From contig NZ_VFVY01000030.1 in the NCBI RefSeq assembly GCF_006442315.1, positions 1-64,000 of the forward strand: a stretch of 64,000 nt of DNA, in the 5' to 3' direction. The translations under genes and the position numbers were made by a program. The stretch's first letter is position 1; each line of letters opens with the position of its first letter. This document shows, one piece after another, positions 54,712 to 64,000 of the stretch. The notes under the pieces are model-generated. The model saw nothing but the letters and a program-made list of their open reading frames with translations. It did no database searches and was not told the origin of the DNA. The stretch is from Mesorhizobium sp. B2-3-4 (GTDB lineage: Bacteria; Pseudomonadota; Alphaproteobacteria; Rhizobiales; Rhizobiaceae).

Positions 54712-57700
54712 ACCTGTCGGTTCCCTTCATCCGGCGGCCGGTGGCGACCACCTTGCTGACCTTCGGCCTGCTGGCGGCGGGGCTGGTGGCGTTTCCGCAA
54801 TTGCCGGTGGCGCCGCTGCCGGCGGTCGATTACCCCGTCATCTCGGTGTCGGCCTCACTGCCGGGCGCCAGCCCCCAGGTGGTGGCCAACACTGTCGCCA
54901 GCCCACTCGAACGGCATCTCGGCGAGATCGCCGATGTCAACGAAATGACCTCGTCAAGCAGCGTCGGCAGCGCCCGGATCACCTTGCAGTTCGGACTGGA
55001 CCGCGACATCGACGGCGCCGCGCGTGACGTGCAGGCGGCGATCAATGCCGCCCGCGCCGACCTGCCGTCCAGCCTGCGTTCCAACCCGACCTACCGCAAG
55101 GTCAATCCCGCCGACGCCCCGATCCTTGTCCTGTCGATGACGTCGGACACTCTGTCCAAGGGCCAGCTCTTCGACGCCGCCAGCACCGTGCTGGCGCAGA
55201 AACTGTCGCAGGTCGACGGCGTCGGCGAGGTATCGGTGGGCGGCGCCTCGCTGCCGGCGGTGCGCGTCGAGCTCAATCCGCAGGTGCTCTACGACTACGG
55301 CATCGGGCTGGAGGATGTGCGCGCCACTCTCGCCTCGGCCAACGCCCATAGCCCCAAGGGCGCGATCGACGTCGGCGACCAGCGTTATCAGATCTACGCC
55401 AACGACCAGGCCAACCAGGCGGACGCCTATCGCCCGCTGATCGTCGCCTACCGCAACGGCGCGCCGGTCAGGCTTTCCGACGTCGGCCAGGTCAACGATT
55501 CCGTCGAGAACATCCGCAATGCCGGACTGGCCAACGGCAAGCCGGGTGTGCTGATCATCCTCAACCGCTCGCCCAACGCCAACATCATCGCGACGGTGGA
55601 TCGGGTGAAGGCGCTGCTGCCGACGCTGCGGGCCTCGATCTCATCAGCCATCGACCTCTCGGTCGCGCTCGACCGCTCGACCACCATCCGCGCTTCGCTG
55701 AGCGAGGTCGCGCAAACACTGATGATCGCCATCGGCCTGGTGATCCTCGTCGTCTTCGCCTTCCTGCGCGACGTGCGCTCGGCGCTGGTGCCGATCGTGG
55801 CCGTGCCGGTATCGCTGGTCGGCACATCAGGCGCCATGTACCTGCTCGGCTTCAGCATCGACAATCTGTCGCTGATGGCGATGACTGTCGCCACCGGCTT
55901 CGTCGTCGACGACGCCATCGTCGTGCTCGAAAACATCGCCCGCCACACAGCGTCCGGCATGGGCCGCATGGAGGCGGCCATCAAGGGCTCCCAGGAAGTC
56001 GGCTTCACCGTGCTGTCGATGAGCCTGTCGCTGATCGCCGTCTTCATTCCGATCCTGCTCATGGGCGGCATCGTCGGCCGGCTGTTTCGCGAATTCGCCA
56101 TCACGCTATCGGCGGCGATCCTGGTCTCGCTCGCCATCTCGCTGACCACCACGCCGATGATGTGTTCGATCCTGCTGCGCCCCCAACAGGAACGCGGTCA
56201 TGGCCGGCTCTACCGCTTCAGCGAACGTATCTTCGAAGCCATGCTGGGCTTCTATCGCCGGTCACTGTCCTGGGCGCTCGACAACCCGCGGCTGGTCATG
56301 GCGGTTCTTGCGGCGACGCTCTGCCTCAATGGCTACCTCTACGTCACCATTCCGAAAGGCTTCTTCCCGCAGCAGGATACGGGACGGCTGACCGGCTCGA
56401 TCCAGGCCGACCAGGCGACCTCCTTCCAGTCAATGCAGCACAAGCTCAGCCAGTTCGCCGCCATCGTCGGCAAGGATCCGGCCGTCGACACGGCGGTCGG
56501 CGTCACCGGCGGCGGCCAGACCAATTCAGGCTACATGTTTGTGTCGCTGAAGCCGCTGGCCGAGCGCAAGATCTCCGCCGACCAGGTGATCGCCAGGCTG
56601 CGGCCCAAACTGGCTGTCGTTCCGGGCGCCACGCTTTTCCTGCAGGCGGTGCAGGACATACGCGTCGGTGGCCGCCAGTCGAACGCGCAGTACCAGTACA
56701 CGTTGCAAGGCGACAGTTTCGACGAACTGGCGGAGTGGGCGCCGAAGCTCGCCGCCGCCCTGCAAACGGAGCCCAGGCTCACCGACGTCAACAGCGACCA
56801 GCAGAACAAGGGCCTGGAAGCCGACGTCACCATCGATCGTGACACGGCAACGCGGCTCGGCATATCGGCAAGCGAGATCGACAACACGCTCTACGACGCC
56901 TTCGGCCAGCGCCAGGTGTCCACCATCTATGTCCAGCGCAACCAGTATCACGTCATCATGGAAGTGGCGCCGCAATACTGGCAGACCCCGGACGCTTTGA
57001 AAAAAGTCTATGTCAGCACATCGGGCGGATCGGTCGGCGGATCGCAGTCGAGCAATGCGGTCGCCGGCACCTTCGTCGTACCCGGCACGTCCACGACTGC
57101 CCAGTCGATCGCCGCCGACGCGGCGCGCAACCAGGCCAACAATTCCATCACCAGCACCGGCAGGAGCGCCGCCTCGACCGGTTCGGCGGTCAGCACCGGA
57201 GCCGAGACCATGGTGCCGCTGTCGGCCATCGCGCATTACGGTCCCGGCAGCACCCCGCTTTCGGTCAATCACCAGGGCCTGTTCGTGGCCACCACCCTGT
57301 CTTTCAACCTGGCACCGGGTGTCGCGCTCAGCGAAGGGGTCGAAGCCATCAACGCGGCAGCCGACCGCATCGGCATGCCGGCCACGATCCACGGCAGTTT
57401 CCAGGGCACGGCGCGCGTCTTCCAGGACTCGCTCTCCGATCAGCCGCTGCTGATCCTGGCCGCGCTGATTGCCGTCTATGTCGTGCTCGGCATCCTCTAC
57501 GAAAGCTACGCGCACCCGCTGACCATTCTGTCGACCCTGCCGTCGGCCGGTGTCGGCGCATTGCTCGCCTTGTCGCTGTTCGACATCGAATTCTCGATCA
57601 TGGCGCTGATCGGCATCATCCTCCTGATCGGCATCGTCAAGAAGAACGCCATCATGATGATCGACTTCGCGCTGGCTGCCGAGCGCAATGACGGCAAGTC

Positions 57701-57992
57701 GGCGCACGATGCCATCTATCAGGCGTGCCTGCTGCGCTTCCGCCCGATCATGATGACGACCATGGCGGCGCTGTTCGGCGCCGTGCCGCTGGCCATCGGC
57801 CTTGGCGAAGGCGCCGAATTGCGCCAGCCGCTCGGCATCGCTATCGTCGGCGGCCTCATCCTGAGCCAGATCCTGACGCTCTACACGACGCCGGTCATCT
57901 ACATCTATGTCGACCGCTTCGGCCGCTGGTGCCAGCGGCTGCGCCGCGGGACGCCCCGGTTGCCGACACTGCGCCCGCAGCCGGGAGAGTAA
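54708..57992 (+). CDS. mdtC: RND efflux transporter MdtC-type permease
   Basis: A 1094-residue inner-membrane RND pump component with 12 helices, two large periplasmic loops and the proton-relay motif FVVDDAIVVLENIAR in helix 4. MdtB and MdtC normally form a heterotrimer with MdtA and export drugs or bile salts. The GTG start overlaps the mdtB stop (GTGA). It is about 50 residues longer than usual because of an extra Ser/Thr/Ala/Gly-rich segment at residues about 770-830, within the second periplasmic part. No TolC-like gene is adjacent. Confidence 0.92.
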   Translation: MNLSVPFIRRPVATTLLTFGLLAAGLVAFPQLPVAPLPAVDYPVISVSASLPGASPQVVANTVASPLERHLGEIADVNEMTSSSSVGSARITLQFGLDRDIDGAARDVQAAINAARADLPSSLRSNPTYRKVNPADAPILVLSMTSDTLSKGQLFDAASTVLAQKLSQVDGVGEVSVGGASLPAVRVELNPQVLYDYGIGLEDVRATLASANAHSPKGAIDVGDQRYQIYANDQANQADAYRPLIVAYRNGAPVRLSDVGQVNDSVENIRNAGLANGKPGVLIILNRSPNANIIATVDRVKALLPTLRASISSAIDLSVALDRSTTIRASLSEVAQTLMIAIGLVILVVFAFLRDVRSALVPIVAVPVSLVGTSGAMYLLGFSIDNLSLMAMTVATGFVVDDAIVVLENIARHTASGMGRMEAAIKGSQEVGFTVLSMSLSLIAVFIPILLMGGIVGRLFREFAITLSAAILVSLAISLTTTPMMCSILLRPQQERGHGRLYRFSERIFEAMLGFYRRSLSWALDNPRLVMAVLAATLCLNGYLYVTIPKGFFPQQDTGRLTGSIQADQATSFQSMQHKLSQFAAIVGKDPAVDTAVGVTGGGQTNSGYMFVSLKPLAERKISADQVIARLRPKLAVVPGATLFLQAVQDIRVGGRQSNAQYQYTLQGDSFDELAEWAPKLAAALQTEPRLTDVNSDQQNKGLEADVTIDRDTATRLGISASEIDNTLYDAFGQRQVSTIYVQRNQYHVIMEVAPQYWQTPDALKKVYVSTSGGSVGGSQSSNAVAGTFVVPGTSTTAQSIAADAARNQANNSITSTGRSAASTGSAVSTGAETMVPLSAIAHYGPGSTPLSVNHQGLFVATTLSFNLAPGVALSEGVEAINAAADRIGMPATIHGSFQGTARVFQDSLSDQPLLILAALIAVYVVLGILYESYAHPLTILSTLPSAGVGALLALSLFDIEFSIMALIGIILLIGIVKKNAIMMIDFALAAERNDGKSAHDAIYQACLLRFRPIMMTTMAALFGAVPLAIGLGEGAELRQPLGIAIVGGLILSQILTLYTTPVIYIYVDRFGRWCQRLRRGTPRLPTLRPQPGE

Positions 57993-58010
57993 GGCGCCGG
58001 CCTGACGCCT

Positions 58011-61000
58011 TTACTGGATGGATGCAGCGCAGACAGCGGCAGTCTGCGCCATGTCCTGGCAGAAGGCCGGACCGTCGAGGCGCGGATCCTCGAAAAGCGC
58101 CTGCTCGCCGCCGCCGGGCGGCTGCCCGGTGAAGAACACCGGGACGGGCTGGCCGGCGCCATGGCTGACCGCGCTGTAGGCGACGACGCTGGCGGTATCG
58201 GCCGAGGGCACGACATTGCCTGGCTGCACGACGAGGTTCGCGCCGACATAGGTCAGATCATAGTTGGCCGAAGCGGCGAGGCTGCCCTGCTCGATGGCAT
58301 AGCTGCCCGGCGCGCTGGCCGTGGTTGCATCGGTCGAAAGCGCCCCGGTGAGCGCATCGCCGCTTGCCAGTCCCAGGCCGCCGATCATGTAGGTGAGCGG
58401 GGAGTTGGGCATGCCCTGTGCCCGGCTTTGCGCATCGGCCATGACAGTGATGGCGCGCCTGTCGATGGTGAAATTCGTGCCGCCCACGAAGCTGATGTCA
58501 TAGTTCGAATTGTTGGCGTTGGTCAGTGTCCCCTGGCCGATCGCATAGGCACCGGCATCCTCGCCGGCGACACGGTCGAGCGCGCCGACAAGGGCAGCGC
58601 CATTGCCCAGGCTCGACGTCGCGTAGCCCAGGGATGACGGATCGGCATTGCCGTAGATCTTGCCCTGCCCCGATGTGGCGGTGACCGTCACTGCCCGTTT
58701 GCCGATCGTGAAGCTCGCGCCGCCGACGAAGGTGATGTCGTAGTTCGAATTGCTGGCGTTGGAGAGCGTGCCCTGGCCGATGGCGTAGCTGCCGACATCC
58801 TCGCCGCTTGCCCGGCCAAGCGCGCCGACAAGTGCCGCGCCATTGCCGAGGCCCGACGTGGTGTAGCCATAGGTCGACAGATCCAGATCGCCATAGGTCT
58901 TCTCCTGGCCCGCAGTCGCCGTGACGGTGATGGCACGCTTGCCGATGACGAAGATCGAACTGTCGAAAGTGATGTCGTAGTTAGAATTGTTGGCGTTGGT
59001 CAGCGTGCCCTGGCCGATCGCGTAGCCGCCGGCATTTTCGCCGCTCGCCCGGTCCAGCGCGCCGACAAGCGCAACGCCGGTGCCGAGGCCCGAATTGGTA
59101 AAGCCATAGGTCGACGGGTCGGCATCGCCGTAGGTTTTGCCTTGGCCAGCCATTGCCGTGACCGTCACCGCGCGCTTGCCGATGGCGAACGTCGAACCAT
59201 CGAAAGTGATGTCGTAGTTCGAGTTGTTGGCGTTGGTCAGCGTGCCCTGCCCGATTGCGTAGCCGCCGACATCCTTGCCCGAAGCGCGTTCGAGCGCGCC
59301 GACAAGGGCGACACCACTGCCGAGGCCCGAATTGGTAAAGCCATAGCTCGATGGATCGGCATTGCCATAGGTTTTGCCCTGGCCTGCCGTCGCTGTCACC
59401 GTAACCGCCCGTTTGGCGATGGTGAAGTCAGTCCCGGTCGTGAAGGTGATATCGTAGTTCGAATTGTTGGCGTTGGTGATCGTACCCTGGCCGATCGCGT
59501 AGCCGCCGACATCCTCCCCAAAGGCCCGGTCGAGCGCGCCGACGAGGGCGACACCATTGCCGAGGCCTGATGTCGTGTAGCCGTACGAGGATGGATCGGT
59601 ATTGCCGTAGGTCTTGCCTTGGTTGGCGCTTGCCGTGACCGTGACGGCCCGCTTGCCTATGTTGAAGGTCGAGCTGTCGAAGGTGATGTCGTAGTTCGAG
59701 TTGTTGGCGTTGGTGATCGTACCCTGCCCGATCGCGTAGCCGCCGACATTCTCGCCCGAGGCCCGGTCGAGCGCGCCGACGAGTGCGACACCACTGCCGA
59801 GGCTTGACGTGGTGTAGCCCAGGGATAACGGGTCGGCATCGCCATAGGTCTTGCCCTGGTTGGCGCTCGCCGTGACCGTGACGGCCCGCTTGCCTATGGT
59901 GAAGGTCGAGCTGTCGAAAGTGATGTCATAGTTCGAATTGTTGGCGTTGGTCAGCGTCCCCTGCCCGATGGCATAGCCGCCGACATTTTCACCGGCGGCG
60001 CGATCGAGCGCACCGACCAGGGCCACGCCGGTCCCGAGATTGGAATAGGTATAAAGGTAGGACGACGGATCGGCATCGCCATAGATCTTGCCCTGGTTGG
60101 CGCTTGCCGTAACCGTGACCGCCCGCTTGCCTATGGCGAAGGTCGAGCTGTCGAAGGTGATGTCGTAGTTCGAGTTGTTGGCGTTGGTGATCGTACCCTG
60201 CCCGATCGCATAATCACCGACATTTTCTCCGGCCACGCGATCGAGCGCCCCGACCAGTGCCGCACCAGTCCCAAGATCGGAATAGGTGTAGAGGTAGGAT
60301 GACGGGTCGGCATCGCCATAGGTCTTGCCTTGATTGGCGCTCGCCATAACGGTGACCACCCGCTTGCCGATGTTGAAGGTCGAGCTGTCGAAGGTGATGT
60401 CGTAGTTCGAATTGTTGGCGTTGGTCAGTGTGCCCTGGCCGATGGCATAACCCCCGACATTCTCGCCAGCAGTGCGATCGAGTGAGCCGGCAAGAGCAAC
60501 GCCGCTGCCGAGGTCGGTGTAGGTGTAGAGGTAGGACGACGGATCGGTATCGCCGTACGCCTTGCCCTGGTTAGCGCTTGCCGTAACGGTGACCGCGCGC
60601 TTGCCGATGGTGAAATTGCTGCCCTCGAACGTGATGTCATAGTTCGAATTGTTGGCGTTGGTCAGCGTGCCCTGCCCCATGGCATAGCCGCCGACATTCT
60701 CACCGGCAGTGCGATCGAGCGCACCGACCAGTGCGACACCGCTGCCGAGACCTGACGTGGTAAAGCCATAGGACGACGGATCGGCATCGCCATAAGTCTT
60801 GCCCTGGTTGGCGCTCGCGGTGACCGTGACCGCCCGCTTGCCGATGCTGAAGTCGTTGCTCTCGAAAGTGATATCGTAATTCGAGTTCGCAGCGTTGGTC
60901 AGCGTGCCCTGCCCGATGGCATAGCTGCCGACGTTCTCACCGGCCGTGCGATCGAGTGCACCCACCAACGCCGCACCCGTGCCGAGGTCGGAATAGGTAT

Positions 61001-64000
61001 AGAGATAGGACGACGGGTCGGCATCGCCGTAGATCTTGCCCTGATTGGTGCTCGCGGTGACCGTGACCGCCCGCTTGCCGATGTCGAAGTCGTTGCTCTC
61101 GAAAGTGATGTCGTAATTCGAGTTCGCCGCGTTGGTCAGCGTTCCCTGCTCTATGACATAGCTGCCGACATTTTCGCCGGCCGTGCGATCGAGTGAGCCA
61201 ACCAGCGCCACACCCGCGCCGAGATCGGAATAGGTATAGAGGTAGGAAGACGGATCGGCATCGCCGTACGTCTTGCCCTGGCCGGAATTGGCCGTGACCG
61301 TCACGGCACGCCTGGCGATGGTGAAATCAGCGCCGATGAAGGTGATGTCGTAGTTGGAGTTTGTTACGTCGAGCGTACCCTGGCCGATCGTATACGTGCC
61401 TGCATTCTCGCCCGCCTCGCGGTCGAGACTGCCCGTCAGCGTCAAACCGCCCAGATTGGAGACGGAGTAGCTATAGGTGGCAGGATCGCTGTCGCCATAG
61501 ACCTTGCCTTGTCCCTGATCGACGGTGACGGTGATGGCCCGTTTGCCGATCGTGAAATCGGCGCCCAGATAGGTGATGTCGTAATTGGTATTGTTGGCGT
61601 TGGTCAGCGTTCCCTGGCCGATCGCGTAGGCGCCGGCGTTCTCGCCGGCGACACGGTCCAGCGAGCCGGCCAGGGCGACGCCGTTGCCGAGATCGGAAAC
61701 CGTGTAAGTGTAGGATGTGGGGTCGGCGTCGCCAAAGGTCTTGCCCTGGCTGGAATTGGCCGTGACCGTGATCGCCCGCTTCGCGACGCTGAGCAGGCCG
61801 GCGCTGTTGAAGGCGAAGGCATAGCCGTTAACAGAACTCAGGCTGCCGGCGCCGATGGTGATGGCATAAGGCCCGCCGCCAACCTGCTCGTCGGCGGGCA
61901 ACGTGGCGGAGGACAGTGACGGCGCACCGGTGAATGTGTTGGCCGCGCTGTCGCCGAGATAGGCATTGGCGGCGCCCGTCTGATAGCCCGAGACCGTGTA
62001 GGCGAGCGCCGGAACCGTCGTGTCGCCATAGATCTTGGTGGTGTTGGTCGAGGTGAAGGTCAGCGTCGGCTGGTAGGCGAAGACATAGCGGTTGCCGCTC
62101 GCGCTCACCGCCCCGCCGGCCGCCGTGCTCCAAACCGCCGTATTGCCGCTGTTGAGATTGCCGAATGTGTTGCCGGTGGGCGCCGCCGCATAGACCAACC
62201 AGCGGCCGCTTGTGGCGGTCACGGCATCGCTGCCGCGGCTGTTGATGAACTTGCCGCCGGCGGCAAGCACCGGATTGGCGCCGCTGACCTTGGCGCCGGC
62301 CGCGATCGTCAGATCGCCCGTGGTCTGCAGATTGACCTGATCCGTCGTGGTCACACCGGAAGTGGATACGCCACGTGCATTGCCGATGCTGCCGATGACC
62401 AGCCCGCCCAGGTCGGTGAGCGCCACCGACCCGACATTGCCGGCGATCGTGCCGATCTGGTTACCGGCGTTGGTCAGGTTGAACCCGCCCGTGCGGCCGA
62501 GCCAAAGCGAGCCCGCCGACACGCTGCTGGTCTGCGTCACCGTGCCGTTGGACGACAGCGCCATCGTCCCGGCACCGATCGATATTGCCTGATCGAGCGC
62601 GAAGGTGGTCGCCGCCGTCTCGATCTGCCAGTTGGCGAAGGACAGGCTGCCGACATAGGTCGACCCCACGGTGGTCGCGGCGGCGCTTTGCAGCGCCGAC
62701 AGAGAGGTGATCGAGCTGTCGGCCTCGTCGAGACGCCAGTTGCCGTAGACATTGAGATTGGAGACGTTGCCGCCCGACAGGCCCGTGCGGAAGGTCACGC
62801 CATTCTGGGCCCCCGAGCTGTCGTTCGGATCGGCATCGCGAACCGTGTAGGCCAGTACGCTGTCATTGATCCAGCCGGTCGGCACGGCGATGTAGTAATA
62901 GCCGTTGACGCCGGTGGTGACGGTGCCGATATCGACGCCGTTCGAAACGCCGGTGACGAAACCCGGGTTCTTCACATAATAGGGCTGTCTCGTGCCGGAA
63001 GAGAGCGGGGTGACGCCATTGTCCTTGTAGGCGATGCCGGAAATCGCCTGGACGCCGTTCGGATAGTAGCTGTTGAGATAGGGATAGAGTCCGCCCGTTC
63101 CCCCGCCGAAGGCCGCGCTCAGGCCGGTTGCGCCACCGCCTTGCAACTGCGCCGTGGTCAGCCCTGTACTGGTCCCGGCCGCGTAGTTCAGACCCACGCC
63201 CGTGGTCGTTCCCGACGTGGTGGTGTCGAAATAGACATTCGTGAGCGAGGTATTGGACAAGCCGACGCTGCCGCCGATGTCGGTGGCGCCCATCGTTCCG
63301 TTCACGGCGCCGGTCGAATACCCGTCGCTCAGTGTCCCCAGATTGATCCCAACCAGGCCACCGACCTTGATGCCGCCGAGAACCGAGCCGGTGGCATAGA
63401 CCTGGCTGATCGTCCCGCTGTTGGAGCCGACAAGGCCGCCGACCGCGCTCGCATCGCGAGATTGCACCGCCACGGTCGAGAACGATCGTGTGATCGTGCC
63501 GAAGTTGGTCCCGACCAGACCGCCGGAGCCGCCGGAACCTTCCAGGTACCCGCTTGCCCAGACACCGGAGATCGTGCCTCTGCTTAACCCGGCGATCGCT
63601 CCCGTGTCGTAGGAGCCGCTGGTATAGCCGTCCACCAGGCCGACATTGCGCACGACGCCGGACTGGCCGATATAGCCGAACAGGCCGACATAGTTCGACG
63701 GAATCTGCCTGACCCAAAGCTGGTTGATGATGTGGCCGAGCCCGTCGAACGTGCCGTTGAAACCGAAGCCGCCATTCTGGATATTGGTATTGCCGTCGGT
63801 GCCGAGCGCCGTGAACCCCATCAGGTTGTTCCAGGAGTAGGTGGAACTGGCCTCGATGTCGTTGGCGAGCGCGTAGCGGCCGTTCAAGCCGCTGTTGATC
63901 GCCTGCAGCCCGTTGATGTCGTAGATCAGCGTATAGCCCTGTCCGTTGATCGACAGGGCCTGCCCGCCCGGCGTGCCGGTGAAAGTCAGCTTCGCGCCGA
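58011..64000 (-). CDS. Giant MBG/GLUG-repeat adhesin, 5' end outside the window
   Basis: The frame stays open to the right edge, so at least 1995 residues are encoded and the N-terminus is missing. From the visible N-terminal side: a beta-helix-like segment (GAKLTFTGTPGGQALSING), GLUG motifs (GLVGTNFGTIT, GLVGSNSGTIS), a filamentous-haemagglutinin-like stretch, one divergent MBG domain, 14 nearly identical MBG repeats of about 79 residues, one more divergent repeat and a short unique tail with two cysteines. No autotransporter barrel or LPXTG-like anchor is present. This looks like a TpsA-type secreted filamentous adhesin with its signal and TPS domain beyond the window. Role in attachment is inferred. 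Confidence 0.85.
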   Translation of the reverse strand, partial: GAKLTFTGTPGGQALSINGQGYTLIYDINGLQAINSGLNGRYALANDIEASSTYSWNNLMGFTALGTDGNTNIQNGGFGFNGTFDGLGHIINQLWVRQIPSNYVGLFGYIGQSGVVRNVGLVDGYTSGSYDTGAIAGLSRGTISGVWASGYLEGSGGSGGLVGTNFGTITRSFSTVAVQSRDASAVGGLVGSNSGTISQVYATGSVLGGIKVGGLVGINLGTLSDGYSTGAVNGTMGATDIGGSVGLSNTSLTNVYFDTTTSGTTTGVGLNYAAGTSTGLTTAQLQGGGATGLSAAFGGGTGGLYPYLNSYYPNGVQAISGIAYKDNGVTPLSSGTRQPYYVKNPGFVTGVSNGVDIGTVTTGVNGYYYIAVPTGWINDSVLAYTVRDADPNDSSGAQNGVTFRTGLSGGNVSNLNVYGNWRLDEADSSITSLSALQSAAATTVGSTYVGSLSFANWQIETAATTFALDQAISIGAGTMALSSNGTVTQTSSVSAGSLWLGRTGGFNLTNAGNQIGTIAGNVGSVALTDLGGLVIGSIGNARGVSTSGVTTTDQVNLQTTGDLTIAAGAKVSGANPVLAAGGKFINSRGSDAVTATSGRWLVYAAAPTGNTFGNLNSGNTAVWSTAAGGAVSASGNRYVFAYQPTLTFTSTNTTKIYGDTTVPALAYTVSGYQTGAANAYLGDSAANTFTGAPSLSSATLPADEQVGGGPYAITIGAGSLSSVNGYAFAFNSAGLLSVAKRAITVTANSSQGKTFGDADPTSYTYTVSDLGNGVALAGSLDRVAGENAGAYAIGQGTLTNANNTNYDITYLGADFTIGKRAITVTVDQGQGKVYGDSDPATYSYSVSNLGGLTLTGSLDREAGENAGTYTIGQGTLDVTNSNYDITFIGADFTIARRAVTVTANSGQGKTYGDADPSSYLYTYSDLGAGVALVGSLDRTAGENVGSYVIEQGTLTNAANSNYDITFESNDFDIGKRAVTVTASTNQGKIYGDADPSSYLYTYSDLGTGAALVGALDRTAGENVGSYAIGQGTLTNAANSNYDITFESNDFSIGKRAVTVTASANQGKTYGDADPSSYGFTTSGLGSGVALVGALDRTAGENVGGYAMGQGTLTNANNSNYDITFEGSNFTIGKRAVTVTASANQGKAYGDTDPSSYLYTYTDLGSGVALAGSLDRTAGENVGGYAIGQGTLTNANNSNYDITFDSSTFNIGKRVVTVMASANQGKTYGDADPSSYLYTYSDLGTGAALVGALDRVAGENVGDYAIGQGTITNANNSNYDITFDSSTFAIGKRAVTVTASANQGKIYGDADPSSYLYTYSNLGTGVALVGALDRAAGENVGGYAIGQGTLTNANNSNYDITFDSSTFTIGKRAVTVTASANQGKTYGDADPLSLGYTTSSLGSGVALVGALDRASGENVGGYAIGQGTITNANNSNYDITFDSSTFNIGKRAVTVTASANQGKTYGNTDPSSYGYTTSGLGNGVALVGALDRAFGEDVGGYAIGQGTITNANNSNYDITFTTGTDFTIAKRAVTVTATAGQGKTYGNADPSSYGFTNSGLGSGVALVGALERASGKDVGGYAIGQGTLTNANNSNYDITFDGSTFAIGKRAVTVTAMAGQGKTYGDADPSTYGFTNSGLGTGVALVGALDRASGENAGGYAIGQGTLTNANNSNYDITFDSSIFVIGKRAITVTATAGQEKTYGDLDLSTYGYTTSGLGNGAALVGALGRASGEDVGSYAIGQGTLSNASNSNYDITFVGGASFTIGKRAVTVTATSGQGKIYGNADPSSLGYATSSLGNGAALVGALDRVAGEDAGAYAIGQGTLTNANNSNYDISFVGGTNFTIDRRAITVMADAQSRAQGMPNSPLTYMIGGLGLASGDALTGALSTDATTASAPGSYAIEQGSLAASANYDLTYVGANLVVQPGNVVPSADTASVVAYSAVSHGAGQPVPVFFTGQPPGGGEQALFEDPRLDGPAFCQDMAQTAAVCAASIQ
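58457..61776 (-). repeat. In-frame tandem DNA repeat encoding 14 MBG domains
   Basis: Fourteen direct copies of a unit of about 234-237 bases lie head to tail. Each encodes VTVTA...QGKTYGDADPSS, LVGALDRASGEN, YAIGQGTLTNANNSNYDITF and IGKRA with small variations. Neighbouring copies in the middle are nearly identical at the DNA level, pointing to recent duplication or gene conversion. The outermost copies (nearest 61776 and 58457) are more diverged. Confidence 0.92.
63302..63707 (-). repeat. GLUG-motif region of the adhesin
   Basis: Four to five short repeats built around G(L)VG-N-GTI-x-YATG-V follow each other: VGLFGYIGQSGVVRNVGLVDG, then AIAGLSRGTISGVWASGY, GGLVGTNFGTITRSFSTVAV, GGLVGSNSGTISQVYATGSV and GGLVGINLGTLSDGYSTGAV. 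GLUG motifs are found in cell-surface proteins of bacteria. They are more diverged in DNA than the MBG array. Confidence 0.75.

Noticed and set aside
58457..61776. CRISPR array
   Set aside because: The repeats are about 235 bases long, contiguous without unique spacers, and encode in-frame MBG domains.

Overview
The window is GC-rich, densely coded alphaproteobacterial DNA. The gene content fits a Mesorhizobium chromosome. Several proteins in the left half match, residue for residue at the catalytic positions I remember, the vitamin B6 degradation enzymes of Mesorhizobium loti. I saw no rRNA, tRNA, insertion sequence or CRISPR array.

Layout. (1) 98-5086: a minus-strand operon (aldehyde dehydrogenase, divergent DapA-family aldolase, 3-hydroxyanthranilate 3,4-dioxygenase, aspartate dehydrogenase-like protein) with a divergent LysR regulator. 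(2) 5087-7567: a gene-free stretch, two overlapping glycosyltransferases and a strong hairpin. (3) 7572-27586: a complete pathway for degrading vitamin B6. Pyridoxine 4-oxidase and pyridoxamine-pyruvate transaminase make pyridoxal. Pyridoxal 4-dehydrogenase and 4-pyridoxolactonase give 4-pyridoxate. 4-Pyridoxate dehydrogenase, the FHMPC dehydrogenase and the dicarboxylate decarboxylase give MHPC. MHPC oxygenase opens the ring, and the acetamidomethylenesuccinate hydrolase releases succinic semialdehyde, acetate, ammonia and CO2. Two complete ABC importers (a BMP/nucleoside-like one and an NMT1/THI5-like one), a PEBP-family protein, a DUF1185 protein and a GntR regulator are built into the same gene set.

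(4) 27620-36998: a sugar or sugar-acid locus. It has a periplasmic binding protein, a double ATPase, a fused double permease (broken here by a one-base frameshift), an SDR, a lambda-crystallin-type dehydrogenase, a beta-keto acid cleavage enzyme, an SMP-30 lactonase and a divergent GntR regulator. (5) 37075-39890: cardiolipin synthase-like PLD protein, an EEP-family hydrolase and a small His-rich secreted protein. (6) 40015-50051: nitrate assimilation. NasT/NasS sensing genes and a methyltransferase are followed by a leader RNA with a candidate ANTAR-target hairpin and a terminator, then a tiny membrane protein, a nitrate transporter, NirB, NirD and the assimilatory nitrate reductase. (7) 50190-57992: an MdtABC-type RND efflux system whose MdtB gene also carries a one-base frameshift. 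(8) 58011-64000: the 3' part of a giant repeat adhesin, with GLUG motifs and an array of 14 near-identical MBG domains; it runs off the right edge.

Starts were chosen by ribosome binding sites, by overlap with the previous gene and by agreement with family residue numbering; they often differ from the longest open frame. Statements about M. loti homologues come from memory, not from a search.
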